A stretch of 64,000 bases of DNA, from NCBI GenBank assembly GCA_933228675.1, contig OW121743.1:16019724-16083723 (forward strand), written 5' to 3'. This document shows positions 1 through 11,684 of this stretch, one piece after another. The notes below the pieces were generated by a model. It made no database searches, was not told where the DNA came from, and worked only from the letters and a program-made list of their open reading frames with translations. The first letter of the stretch is position 1. Each line of letters begins with the position of its first letter. The stretch is from Stomorhina lunata (Eukaryota; Arthropoda; Insecta; Diptera; Rhiniidae). Both the position numbers and the translations under genes were made by a program.

Positions 1-3000
1 AAATTGATATTCCTAATAAGGTTATCACTTATAACCTTGGTCTTGGCCTTCTTTTATATAAGATATTTATATTTGATCCAGCCTTCAATTGTGATAAACG
101 AACCAAATGAGAATTGTAAGTTTTAATATTTAGATTTAAGCAAAAAACTAGTGATTTAATCAGTCTCCTTTGATCAGTCTCCAGAATGAAAAGAAGCTTA
201 TCTTCAAGTGATCTTCATGTCTCTCATAAACATCAAGAAAATTGCACTAGACCAGCAATTAAAGAATTTCCCTCGGATGGTCTTACTTTAGACCAGCGTC
301 AACAGGGTTGGATTTTTGGCCACATTGTGGTGATGTTTTATGGATTTTGGTTTTTGGCCGCCATTTGTGATGATTATTTGGTACCCAGTATAGAACAGAT
401 TTGTTCAAGTAAGTACAAATGTAGGGTGTAATAGAGAAGAGGTGAATCTATATATAAATGTTAACGATCAGTGACTTTTTTATATAGAAAAATTAACGTT
501 AAGTGACTTTTTTATATAGAAAAGTTAACGTTAAGTGACTTTTTTATATAGAAAAGTTAACGTTAAGTGACTTTTTTATATAGAAAAGTTAACGTTAAGT
601 AACTTTTTTATATAGAAAAGTTAACGTTAAGTGACTTTTTTATATAGAAAAGTTAACGTTAAGTGACTTTTTTATATAGAAAAGTTAACGTTAAGTGACT
701 TTTTTATATAGAAAAGTTAACGTTAAGTGACTTTTTTATATAGAAAAGTTAACGTTAAGTGACTTTTTTATATAGAAAAGTTAACGTTAAGTGACTTTTT
801 TATATAGAAAAGTTAACGTTAAGTGACTTTTTTATATAGAAAAGTTAACGTTAAGTGACTTTTTTATATAGAAAAGTTAACGTTAAGTGACTTTTTTATA
901 TAGAAAAGTTAACGTTAAGTGACTTTTTTATATAGAAAAGTTAACGTTAAGTGACTTTTTTATATAGAAAAGTCAACGTTAAGTGACTTTTTTATATAGA
1001 AAAGTTAACGTTAAGTGACTTTTTTATATAGAAAAGTTAACGTTAAGTGACTTTTTTATATAGAAAAGTTAACGTTAAGTGACTTTTTTATATAGAAAAG
1101 TTAACGTTAAGTGACTTTTTTATATAGAAAAGTTAACGTTAAGTGACTTTTTATATATAAAAGTTAACGTTAAGTGACTTTTTTATATAGAAAAGTTAAC
1201 GTTAAGTGACTTTTTTATATAGAAAAGTTAACGATCAGTTACTTTTTTATATAGAAAAGTTAACGATCAGTTTTTTTATAGAAAAGTTTACGATCAGTGA
1301 CTTTTCTATATAGAAAAGTTAACGATCAGTGACTTTTCTATATAGAAAAGTTAACGATCAGTGACTTTTCTATATAGAAAAGTTAACGATCAGTGACTTT
1401 TCTATATAGAAAAGTTAACGATCAGGGATTTTTTATATATAGAAATGTTAACGATTAGTGACTTTTTAATATAGAAAAGTTAACGATCACTGACTTTTTT
1501 ATATAGAAAAGTTAACGATCACTGACTTTTTTATATAGAAAAATTAACGATCAGTGACTTTTTTATATAGAAAGTTAACGATCACTGAATTTTTTATATA
1601 GAAAAGTTTACGATCAGTGACTTTTTTATAAAGAAAAGTTAACGATAAGTGACTTTTTTTATATGAAAAAAGTTAACGATCAGTGACTTTTTTATATAGA
1701 AATGTTAACGATCAGTGACTTTTTAATATAAAAAAGTTAACGATCAGTGATATTTTATATAGAAAAGTAAACTATCGGTGACTTTTTATGTAGAAAAGTT
1801 AACGATCAGTGACTTTTTATATAGAAAAGTTAACGATCAGTGACTTTTTGTATAGAAAAGTTAACGTTAGGTGACTTTTTTATATAGAAAAGTTAACGAT
1901 CAGTGACTTTTTTAAATAGAAAAGTTAACGATCAGTGAATTTTTTATTTAGAAAAGTTAACGATCAGTGACTTTTTAATATAGTAAAGTTAACGATCAGT
2001 GATTTTTTTATAATGATCGTAAACATTTCTATATAAAAAGTTACTGATCGATAACTTTTCTATATAAAAAGTCACTGATCTTTAACTTTTCTTTAGAAAA
2101 AAGGCACTGATCACTGACTTTTCTTTATAAAAAAGTCACTGATCATTAACATTTCTATATAAAAGTCACTGATCTTTAACTTTTCTTTAGAAAAAGGCAC
2201 TGATCGCTAACTTTTCTATATATTTTTTTTTATATAAAAAATAATTAACCTAATTTTTTTTTTGTTATAGGATTCAAAATCGAACGTGATGTTATTGGAG
2301 CCACAGTTATGGCGGCTGCTGTCTCAAGCCCCGAACTTTTTATGAACTGCATTGGTACCTTTATAACCAAAGGCGATATTGGTGTAGGCACCATAGTAGG
2401 CTCGGCCGTCTTCAATGTCTTGGCCGTGCCAGCCTGCTGTGGTCTATTTGTGGCCAGTTACATCAAACTCGATTGGTGGCCCATAACTAGAGATTGTGCC
2501 ATCTATTTGCTGGCAGTTATAAGCCTTCTAGCTATAATGAGTGATGGTCAAGTTAATTGGTATGAAGCCTTAGGTCTGGTCATAGCCTATTTCGTTTATA
2601 TGTTAGTGATGTATCAGAATAAGAAAATTGCCCAAAAAGCTAAACAATTGCTGAGACGCTGTGGCCTTTATAAGCCCCAGTTTAGAGAGGTCACAGAGTT
2701 TACGCCCTTGTTGAATAATCGGGTTGGTAATGAATCGAAATTTAGTTTGGCCACTGAAGCTTATCAGATTATGGAACAGGGCTTGACTAACTCGCATATT
2801 ATGATGTATATGGAGCATCAGGAAAAAGAAGGTAAGTTTGGGGCTTTTTGTTTTTTATGTTTAGTTTTTAATATAAGTTATTTTTTTATTATTCAGAATC
2901 CATACCCTCACCCTGGTCCTGCAATCAGCAAACTTTTGTCGAATTCTTTTTTAGATGGCCCATAACCTTCTTGCTATGGCTTACGATGCCTACGAGTCGT

Positions 3001-3666
3001 AAGCACAAATCTCTGAAATATCTGACACTAATTTTGTCGATTATCTGGATTGCGGGCATTTCGTATATGGTGGCCTTTGTCATAACAATAATAGGTGAGT
3101 AATTATGATCTAGCTAAAATAATATATATTATATAGATTGAGGGGTTTCAAATGTCCCGATTATTTAGAGATATCTTAAATTTTAATGTGATATTTAATA
3201 ACATTTTTTTCTTTTTTCTTTCTTGTCAGGTGACACCCTTCATATACCCGATGCCGTTCTGGGACTTACAATTCTTGCCGCCGGCACCAGCATACCCGAG
3301 GCAGTATCCAGTATCATTGTTACCAAACAGGGCCATGCCTCCATGGGCCTTAGTAATTCCCTAGGCTCCAATACCTTTGACATATTACTTAGCTTGGGCT
3401 TACCCTGGTTCATAAAATCCTATTTCCTACCCGATATACCAGGTCAACAGTTGGTGACTCTCAATTCCACCAGTCTTATGTACGCTGGCATATTGCTCTT
3501 AAGTTCCCTGCTGGGGCTCTACTTAGTGTTTGTCTGGAATAACTTTACCCTAAATTGGTGTGTGGGTGTGTCGTGTATGTTAATGTATATCGGTTTTATG
3601 GGCATTTATACCCTCATCGAGTTGAATGTCTTCTTTCCCGTCAATTTGCCCGTGTGTCGGCATTAA
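1..3666 (+). CDS. NCKX-type K+-dependent Na+/Ca2+ exchanger A, 5'-partial, five exons
   Basis: Model: join(<1..115, 178..408, 2271..2831, 2897..3094, 3230..3666), about 513 residues, phase-consistent at every junction. Introns start GTAAGT or GTGAGT and end in AG. The first exon runs off the window edge and encodes a hydrophobic, signal-anchor-like stretch (LVLAFFYIRYLYL). The alpha-1 repeat (VSSPELF, GDIGVGTIVGSAVFN) is in the third visible exon and the alpha-2 repeat (LAAGTSIPEAVSS, LGSNTFDILLSLGLPW) in the last. The acidic residues that coordinate cation in SLC24 proteins, the Glu of PEL and the Asp of FDI, are present. Known of the family: plasma-membrane export of Ca2+ and K+ in exchange for Na+. 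Length suits an NCKX with a short cytosolic loop. The second visible intron (409-2270) is filled by a minisatellite. A second SLC24 gene follows at 11.7 kb. The N-terminal end lies outside the window; the exon at 178 could instead begin at the ATG at 186. Confidence 0.9.
441..2222 (+). repeat. 32-bp minisatellite inside the NCKX-A intron, with an inverted end
   Basis: About 48 head-to-tail units of 32 bp fill the intron between 408 and 2271. Each has a TATATAGAAAAGTTAACG core followed by TTAAGTGAC (early units, nearly identical) or ATCAGTGAC (later, more diverged units). Near 2010 the orientation flips: from about 2015 to 2222 the units read as the reverse complement (AAAAGTCACTGATC). The intron acceptor with its T-run follows directly. 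The homogeneous 5' block (about 490-1240) suggests recent array growth. Confidence 0.95.
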
Positions 3667-3944
3667 TCATTCACATATTTATTGGTTTATTGTATTAGGA
3701 AGCTAATGATTTTTGAGGTGATTAGATTAAGTTTTATTTAAATTAAGAAAATATTTTTAATGAACCAAAAAAAAAAAATAGAATAATAATTTTAAGGTCT
3801 ATATAATTTAAGTGATAAAAACGATAATTGGTTAATGAATAATCGACTAGTAATAGAAAATCTTGTATTTTTATTTTAAAGAATCAGGAACTCGGGAAAG
3901 TTCAGTTATGAAAGTAATACACGTATATTCTAATTCGGCTACAT
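3667..3944. other. NCKX-A 3' flank
   Basis: AT-rich sequence after the NCKX-A stop, presumably its 3' UTR and downstream flank. An A-run at 3767-3780 and AATAAT words are present, but no unambiguous polyadenylation signal could be chosen. Confidence 0.4.
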
Positions 3945-3946
3945 TA

Positions 3947-4445
3947 AAGTAGAAACATAATTGGGACGAACGACTATTTTCGTCCAGCACGACGAATTCG
4001 GTTTTAAAAATTCGTCTTGTACATTCGTCTATTGAACACATTTGGGACGAATAAACGTTGTTGACGCCATTTCGTACATATCGCGCACTTACACCATTTG
4101 TATTTTTTGTATATTTTGTTCTTTGATTATTTCACAAGATAAATATTTTTAGTTAATTTTATTTCCAATAAATATTTTTTGTTTACAAATTTAAAGGTGA
4201 CCCTATTCAACAAGAATACATACAATATTTAATGTTTACAGCAAAAAGGAAATACAGCCACTCTATATTCGTCGTTCGTCTACATATGAAATAGAAATAA
4301 ACCTATCGCACTGTTCGATACGCACGACGAATTTCGTCGTACGCATCAATTGTGAGCACACTCATACAAACCCACATTTTCTATTTCTAACGACGAATAT
4401 TCGTTCCGAAAAATTGGTCGTTCGTTCCGATTGTGTTTCATACTT
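3947..4445. mobile_element. MITE-like element with about 28-bp terminal inverted repeats
   Basis: The left end (AAGTAGAAACATAATTGGG, then ACGAACGAC) and the reverse complement of the right end (AAGTATGAAACACAATCGG, then AACGAACGAC) pair over about 28 bp with few mismatches. TA lies immediately outside both ends (3945-3946 and 4446-4447), as for Tc1/mariner-superfamily insertions. The 499-bp interior has no credible coding region and is rich in CGACGAA/TTCGTCG words in both orientations. No transposase relative is recognisable here. Confidence 0.7.
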
Positions 4446-4609
4446 TATTTGGAAAGGGGATAGTAAAGAGGTATTATTCAACACTGCACTTCATGTCTAT
4501 TTTTATAACAGTAAAATAGCGTCATCTGTTGTTCGGAAGACTCACAGTTTAAGCTTTTTGTTCTATAGTCAATTGTATATCATTTGCATCGACGGCGTGC
4601 TAATGCTGT

Positions 4610-5391
4610 AGCATTATTATGTTATTATTTGTATGGTCCAATTACGTATAGAACAAAATATAGGCCAAATGTAAGCCGCGAGCTCCTCGGCCCACCTCCA
4701 TCCGATGATGCTGAAACATAATTAATATTTTATGACGTTAATGTGTCGAATTATCTCATCATTTAGTTCTTGAATTTTGCTGGCTTATCGACGTACATCT
4801 TTTCTTTCAAATAATTCCAAAGAAAGAAGCTTAACGGCGTCAAATCACATCATCTTGGAGGCCAATTGGCATCGCCACCACATGAGATAAGACGGCCATT
4901 GAATTTGTGGCGCAAAAGACTCGTTAGATGTGTGGCAAGTGTCAACGTCCTGTTGAAATCATATATCGTCCACGTCCATATCTTTCAATTCGGGCAATAA
5001 AAAGTTCGTTATCCAGTTCGAGTTGAGGAACACGGCTCTTCAGCCACATTATCGCGAACAGCAGCAATATTTTCTAAAGTACGATTATGCACTGCTATTT
5101 TTACATCTCCTACATACCCGGTTTGGTCAAATTTTTGCATGATTTTTCCGATTGTAAGCACATTTGGACGATTAAATTGACCGAAAAAGTCCGGAAGTGT
5201 ACGATATGCATTTTGATTTGAACGACCATTTTCATAATAAGCTTTGAGTAATTTTAACGCGTTGATGGATTGTGTAGCTTTCCATGGTTCGAATTGAGTT
5301 AGTCTCAAATTGAGAAATGTCTAATAAAATTTAGAAAAAAATGACCTTTAGCTGTTCACATTCAACATCGTCCCTTGAAATTTAACCTCTC
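4610..5391 (-). mobile_element. Truncated DD41D-mariner remnant
   Basis: The minus strand encodes an N-terminal piece (5009-5308) containing YYENGRSNQNAYR, closely matching the transposase at 40.1-41.2 kb. It jumps at about 5015 to a C-terminal piece (4660-5010), so the middle of the gene is deleted. The outer end at 5358-5391 matches the 40-kb element's inverted repeat (ATTCAACATCG, then AATTTAACC). The other end is lost. Non-functional. Confidence 0.8.
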
Positions 5392-5478
5392 GATATAAAT
5401 TAATAATTTCAGAAATTGATGTTTGCCGTGACTGGGGCTCGAACCCGTTTATAATATGATATGTTATGCTTAGTAGTA

Positions 5479-7019
5479 AAGTGTGTCCCAACTAGAACGC
5501 AATTTTTAAATTTGGCGCGATTCGAAGTGTCATTGTTTGACATTTGAACAATTGTTAGTGTTTGCTAGTAGAAGGTACGAGGTTAGTAAAAATGGAGCGC
5601 TACACGAATGAACAACCCAATCTCATTGTGAAATTGTTTTACCAAAATGGTGAAAGTTTTGCGGCTACAGTTCGCAACTTGCGATCAATTTGGGGTCACA
5701 ATAATGCTCCAAAAGAGTCAACTGTAAAGAGATAAATGGATAAATTTGCCAAAACTGGTTCTGGTGTGAAGTAAAGACAATAACGCGCCTTCGACCAGTT
5801 CGATCGACCGAAAATGTCGCAGCTGTACGTGATGATGTCGCTTAAACTCCATCCACCTCAATTCGACACCGAGCTCTACTAATTGGTGTCTCCAAATCCA
5901 CTATGCAGCGAATTTTGAGGAAAGATTTATATCTTCATGCATACAAAGTCCAATTGACTCAGGAACTGAAGCCATATGACCATGGACAGCGAAGGGAGTT
6001 CGTTAATTTTATATTGGAGAGACAACATGGAAATGCTGATTTTGCCGATAAAACCATCTTCAGTGACGAGGCCCATTTCCTTCTTGATGGCTTCGTCAGA
6101 AAAAAAAAATAAAATAAAAAGACAACAACGCGCCTTCGACCAGTTCGATCGACCGAAAATGTCGCAGCTGTACGTGATGATGTCGCTCAAACTCCATCCA
6201 CCTCAATTCGACACCAAGCTCTGCTAATTGGTGTTTCCAAATCCACTATGCAGCGAATTTTGAGGAAAGATTTATATCTTCATGCATACAAAGTCCAATT
6301 GACTCAGGAACTGAAGCCATATGACCATGGACAGCGAAGGGAGTTCGTTAATTGGATATTGGAGAGACAACATGGAAATGCTGATTTTGCCGATAAAACC
6401 ATCTTCAGTGACGAGGCCCATTTCCATCTTGATGGCTTCGTCAATAGGCAGAATTGTCGCATTTGTGGTGAGGAAAATCCTCGAGTGTTTGACGAGAAGC
6501 AAATATATCCTCAACGTGTCACTGTGTGGTGTGGTTTTTGGGCTGGAGGAAGGTCAAGCGCAAACAGTCAATGGTGTTGGGTATCGTGAAATGATAACCA
6601 GTTTTTCCATGAAACATTTCAATTGCTACATCAGTCATTTCCCGGTCGTGTTATTTCGCGTTTTGGAGACCAGAATTAACCGCCTAGATCGTGCGATTTA
6701 ACACCTTTAGATCTTTTTCTTTGGGGTTTTTTGAAGTCGATGGTTTACGCGAATAAGCCGACGACGATTCAAGACTTAAAAGAGGAAATTGGACGCTGCA
6801 TTAATGAAACACCGCAGCATTTATGCAAAGAGGTCATTGAAAATTTCATTAACAGCTCGCGTGTATGCCAGCAAAGCCGCGGCGGCCATCTGCACGATAT
6901 CTTGTTCTATACATAACCTCATTCTGTCTAATTTACGATATAATTAAGTTTCACTTTTTTTTTTATATATCTGTGTTTTATTTAAAATTTAAAAATTGCG
7001 TTCTAATTGGGAGACCCTT
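5479..7019 (+). mobile_element. Mariner-family element with intact ends and target site
   Basis: Ends are AAGTGTGTCCCAACTAGAAC on the left and, reading inward on the other strand, AAGGGTCTCCCAATTAGAAC on the right, flanked by TA at 5477-5478 and 7020-7021. The interior encodes a decayed transposase. It carries a 345-bp internal tandem duplication (5784 onward repeated from 6129) joined by an A-rich filler near 6102-6120. A relative of this subfamily lies at 58.4-59.2 kb. Confidence 0.85.
5592..6916 (+). pseudogene. Decayed mariner transposase
   Basis: The frame opens at an ATG near 5592 (MERYTNEQ) and soon meets stops and frameshifts. The best segment, 6248-6589, reads through KDLYLHAYKVQL, KTIFSDEAHF (first catalytic Asp) and VTVWCGFWAGG. 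Around 6560-6620 about 25 codons that should hold the second catalytic Asp (FQQDGATCHTA in relatives) are missing. The C-terminus is recognisable at 6731-6916 (VYANKPTTIQDLKEEI). A segment including the FSDEAHF region is duplicated in tandem, and the first copy ends in an A-run. Not functional. Confidence 0.85.
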
Positions 7020-7021
7020 TA

Positions 7022-8370
7022 GAACCAAGAACCCTAGTTAAATGTTTTGAAAGTGAATTACAGTAGATCCGTACTAGGTGTTTGATAAAAAAAAAATCTT
7101 AAATAAAACCTGAACGACAACTATTTAGAACCTTCCCTTAAACCGTTTATTGAACCGATTTTAGAAACTTGACTGTTACTTAACAAAATCTTGAACTAGA
7201 ATTTCAAGTAGAATTTGACCTAGAATCTGAACAAAATCTCAAATTAAAATCCGAATTAAGTGTTCAACTGGATAATATAAACCAGAATTTAACCAGAATC
7301 CGGTCGGATACCCAAACTTTTTCAGAGACTTTAGGTTCTGGTCTGAAATCTAAACATAAAGCTATTCCAGAAACTAAACTAGACTTAAGTTAAAAGCTTA
7401 ACTATATCCGGTCCAGGTAAACCAAAACTCAAACATGAACTATAACCTTAACCAGAATTTGAACTAGAATCTGGTCTGAATCTTTAACTATTTTAGCAAA
7501 TTTAGGTTCTAGCTAAATTAAAAGTTAAACTAGTAAAATAACTACAAGCTTTGATAGTCCCTATACAACAATTAAAACTAAAATATGACCTGATCTAGAT
7601 CGTAAAGTAGAACCCAAACCAAATGATAAAAATATTTCTTGAAAGGTAAAGATTTTTTTTAATTATTAAGTTATTGAGATACGAAACAAATATATTAAAT
7701 TATTTTCTTATCTTAAAATTGGAATTAAAAATAATATAAACTTGAAGTAGTTAAGTCTGGAGACAACGACAAAAATCGGGCGTATTCTTAAGTATTTAGA
7801 AATAAATCAAGGGCTAGTTCTTGACTTGCAGTTTTTGCTTATTAAAAGAACATTTTAAGATCGGTGTAACTTTCTATAATTTCCCAGTTACTGTAGATTT
7901 AAAACTAGTAACTGGTAATTAGTAAACTTTCGACTGTTTGTCAAACTTTTAACTATCTTTCCCTAATCTTACGATTTGATTTATAGCTTATTTTCCTTAA
8001 AATTCCAATTATTTAAAATGTATTTACGAAAATGTTTCCTTATCGGATACGTCTTGATCGACAATTTAATATTCAAAATTATAATGGCTCGGGTACTTGA
8101 GATTTCTTATATTTTCATTGATGTCATGGCACATTTTTCAATTGACGTCATAACATTTAAACATTATCACTAACATTGAGAATCGATTTTAACTTAAATT
8201 TATGGCATATTTTTCATTTATTTTGAAATAAATCCCCAAATTTCAAATCTTATCTAGTAGAGTTAATATCTGTCAAGATTGCTATGGGGGTACATATCAT
8301 ATGGGAGTACTAACGTCCTCGAATGGAACCCTAACAAAGATATTTTATAGATAATGAATGTGGATCTTAA
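7022..8370. other. Non-coding; degenerate AGAAT-type repeats
   Basis: About 7040-7620 is a worn repeat of GAACTAGAAT and AACCAGAATT words with no stable period. The remainder to 8370 is AT-rich with no credible gene. Confidence 0.4.
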
Positions 8371-10795
8371 AAGAGTCAAATTTTTAAACGTTGATCTTTT
8401 TTTTGATGAATCAAATTGTTAAATGAGAATCTTCCAAGAGCTCTACTTTTCAACGTTAATCTTCTATTAAACGTATATCTTCCAAGAGCTCTGCTTTGAA
8501 ACGTTGTTATTCCAAGAGCTCTAATTTCAAACGTTGATTTTGCAAGAGCTCTACTTTCAAACATTGATCTTCCAAGAACTCTACTTTCAAACGTTAACCT
8601 TTCAAGTGCTAAACTTTTAAACGTTAATCATCCAAAAGCTATACTTTAATATAATGATCTTCCAAGATTTCTACATTCAAACGTAAATCTCCCAAGAGCT
8701 CTTCTTTCAAAAAGTTGATCTTCAAAGAGCTCTAATTTCAACCTTGATTTTCCAAGAGCTCTACTTTCAAACGTTGATCTTTCAAGAGCTCTTCTTTCAA
8801 ACGTTGATCTTCCAAGAGCTTTACTTTCAAACGTTTTTCTTCCAAGAGCTATACTTTCAAACGTTGATCTTCTAAGAGCTCTGCTTTTAAACGTCGATCT
8901 TTCAAGAGCTCTACTTTCAAACGTTGATCTTTAAAAAGCTTTACTTTCAAATGTTTTCCTTCCAAGAGCTCTACTTTCAAACGCTAATCTTCAAAGTGCT
9001 ACATTTTCAAACGTTAATCATCCAAGAGCTATACTTTCAAACGTTGATCTTCCAAGAGCTCTACATTTGAAAGTTGATCTTCCATGAGCTCTAGTTTCAA
9101 ACGTTTCAAGAGTTGTACTTTTAAACTTGGATCTTCCAAGAGCTGTACTTTTAAACGTCGATCTTCTAACAGCTCTATTTTCAGACGTGGACCTTCCAAT
9201 TTTTACCGTGAATCTTCCAAGGGCTCTAGCTTAAAACATGGATCTCCATGAGCCAATTTTCGAACGTAAAACTTCTAATTTTCAAACGAGAATCATCCAC
9301 GACTTCATTTTTTAACATTTATCTTTCATATTCTTCATTTCCAGACTTAAAACATGGCCCTAATTTTCAAACACACATCTTCCATGTTCTTATTTTTCAA
9401 ACATGTATCTTCCAAGAGCTCTACTTCTCTAACCTGGATCTTCTGTAAGATCATTTTTCAATCATAGATCTTTCAAGAATCTCACTTTAAAATGTAGATC
9501 TTTCATGATCACAATTTTTAAATGTGTGAGCCCAATTGTCAAATGTTTATCTTTCAAGAACATAATTTTTTAAATGTGGATTCTCCATTATTCTAATTTC
9601 CGACATAGATCTTCCTAGAGTCTTATTTCAAACATGGATCTTTCTAGAGCCTTATTTATAAAATGTAGATCTACCCAGATCTAAATTTAAAACGAGGATT
9701 TTCCATTATCCTAATTTTAAAAAGTAGATTTTCCAAGAGCTCTTCGAAAAGTGGATCTTCCAAGAGCTCTTCAATTTTCAAACATAGATCTTCCTAAGCC
9801 TTATTTTCATTCGTAAATCTTCCAAGATCTCTTCCCAGATCTTAATTTTCAAACGACGATCTTCCATGATCCTAATTTTCAAAAGTGGATCTTCCAAAAA
9901 TTCTACTTTTTAAAAGTGGATCATCCATGAGCCCAATTATCTTTGCAAATCATAATTTTTAAGCGTAGATCTTCCATGAGCCCAGTTTTCAATTGTGGAT
10001 CTTCCAAAAGCTTTATTTTTTAAGCGTGGATCTTCCATGAACTCAATTTGCAAACTTAGAAATTCCTACACCCCTACTTTCAAAACTGGATCTTTCAAGA
10101 GCTCAATTTTCAAACATGAATCTTCAAGAGCCTTATTTTGAAACATGGTTCTTCGATAAGCCCAATTTTGAAAAGTAGATCTTCCAAGTGCCTTAATTTA
10201 AAATTTCGAAATTCCTCGAGCCCAATTTTCAAAAGTATATCTTCCAAGTGCCTTCTTTTCAGACGTGGATCTTCCATAAGCCCAATTTTGAAAAGTACAT
10301 CTTCCAAGTGCCTTATTTTCAAACGTGGATATTCCATGAGCCCAATTTTTGAAAGTAGATCTTCCAAGTGCCTTAATTTAAAATTTGAAAATTCCTTGAG
10401 CTCAATTTTCAAAACTAGATCTTCCATATGCCTTATTTTCAAACGTGGATCTCCCATGAGCCCAATCTCAAAAAGTAGATTCTCCAAATGCCTTATTTAT
10501 TTTCAAACGTGGATCTTCCATGAGCCTAATTTTTAAAAGTAGATCTTCCAAGTGCCTTACTTCAAAAATTTGGAAATTCCTTGAGCCCATTTTTGAAAAG
10601 TACATCTTTTAAGTGCCTTATAACGTGGATCTCCCATGAGCCCAATTTTCAAAAGTAGATCCTTCAAGTGCCTTATTTTCAAACGTGGATATTCCATAAG
10701 CTCAATTTTCGAAAGTAGATCTTCCAAGTGCCTTATTTTAAGACATGGATCTTCAAAGAGCTCTAACTTTCATTAGAGAATCTCCAAGAGCTCTA
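8371..10795. repeat. 30-bp minisatellite grading into a 60-bp dimeric form
   Basis: The early part repeats a 30-bp unit containing CTTTCAAACGTTGATCTTCC and AAGAGCTCTA; 8771 and 8801 are in register. From about 9250 units diverge, and from about 10140 a 60-bp dimer dominates, alternating TTCCATGAGCCCAATTTT with CTTCCAAGTGCCTTATTTTC (10261 and 10321 are in exact register). Because 60 and 30 are multiples of three, both strands carry accidental frames of 125-132 codons at 10110-10536. Confidence 0.95.
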
Positions 10796-10839
10796 TCTAG
10801 AAATCTCGTTTAATATAAACAACAACAAAATTATAAATA

Positions 10840-11310
10840 TAGAACTTGATCACCAAGTCCGGCCTGGTTTAGGATTGCGGTACCCGAAAAAAACACTTGC
10901 TAACCTTAATACATAGAACCGGATCGCTTCAGAAGAGGAGATCTACTAAACGAGAATTGTTGCAAAAGTTGTAAGGAACAAACTGTTTGTGGAATAACGC
11001 CAGCCTAACATCTCGCAATATAGACCGATACAAGATGACGTTTGAGACTACTTTAGTCCGTTACAATTTCCATCCAAGATCTATGGTTGCGCACCGATCA
11101 AAACCTTTTACAAGCAAGTATTCGCACTCGGAAATATGGATGGCTAGGAGATACACTAAGAAAGCCAGCTACTGATAAAAATCGTTAACCTATCGAATAT
11201 AATCCCTAAGATTCCAGAAGATCTGGAAGACCTGGAAAAACATGAAGGCGCTGAACTGAGGACGAGTTGCGCGAGTTTGGAGTATCATGGAATGAGATGA
11301 AAGTAATGAC
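10840..11310 (+). pseudogene. Non-LTR retrotransposon 3' ORF fragment
   Basis: Conceptual translation gives RKYGWLGDTLRKPATDKNR and, after a stop, RRSGRPGKT, then a degraded match to a WNEMK-type ending. This is the usual C-terminal tail of RTE/CR1-like reverse transcriptases (WLGHTLRKP, GRPKKTW). It is broken by several stops and has no reverse-transcriptase core, so it looks like a decayed, 5'-truncated insertion. Confidence 0.65.
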
Positions 11311-11684
11311 TACCGAAAACATATATAGAAAACATTTGTTGAGTCCCTATGTTCCACAAGGAATTAGTTAGGTCTACTACTGCTTAGGTCTCCCTCTTTA
11401 CTGAGCCATGGGATCGGTTTATCTGCCTTTATTTGGAGTCTAATCAAATCTTAAAGGGAATTAATTATTGCGCTTTCGGCAACGAACCTATTCGAAGGGT
11501 TAAAACATTTTCAAAATTATCCAGCGGTTAATTTTTTCTCTGAAATAAGCCGCTGAAAATAATATTTCAGCAACTGCTAGTCATATAAAATGTCAAGATA
11601 TTAGCTCAAAATATCGATATATATTTTTTATTTATAAACTGAAAACAAATATTCGAATTCCTGGGAGCAATTTAAATTTTGTAC
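11311..11684. other. Flank upstream of NCKX-B
   Basis: No recognisable coding segment. If NCKX-B has an upstream exon for an N-terminal membrane segment, as NCKX-A does, it should lie here or further upstream; none was identified. Confidence 0.35.

Noticed and set aside
10110..10536. Overlapping 125- and 132-codon frames on opposite strands
   Set aside because: They lie in the 30/60-bp array; a period divisible by three keeps frames open on both strands and the translations are 20-residue repeats.
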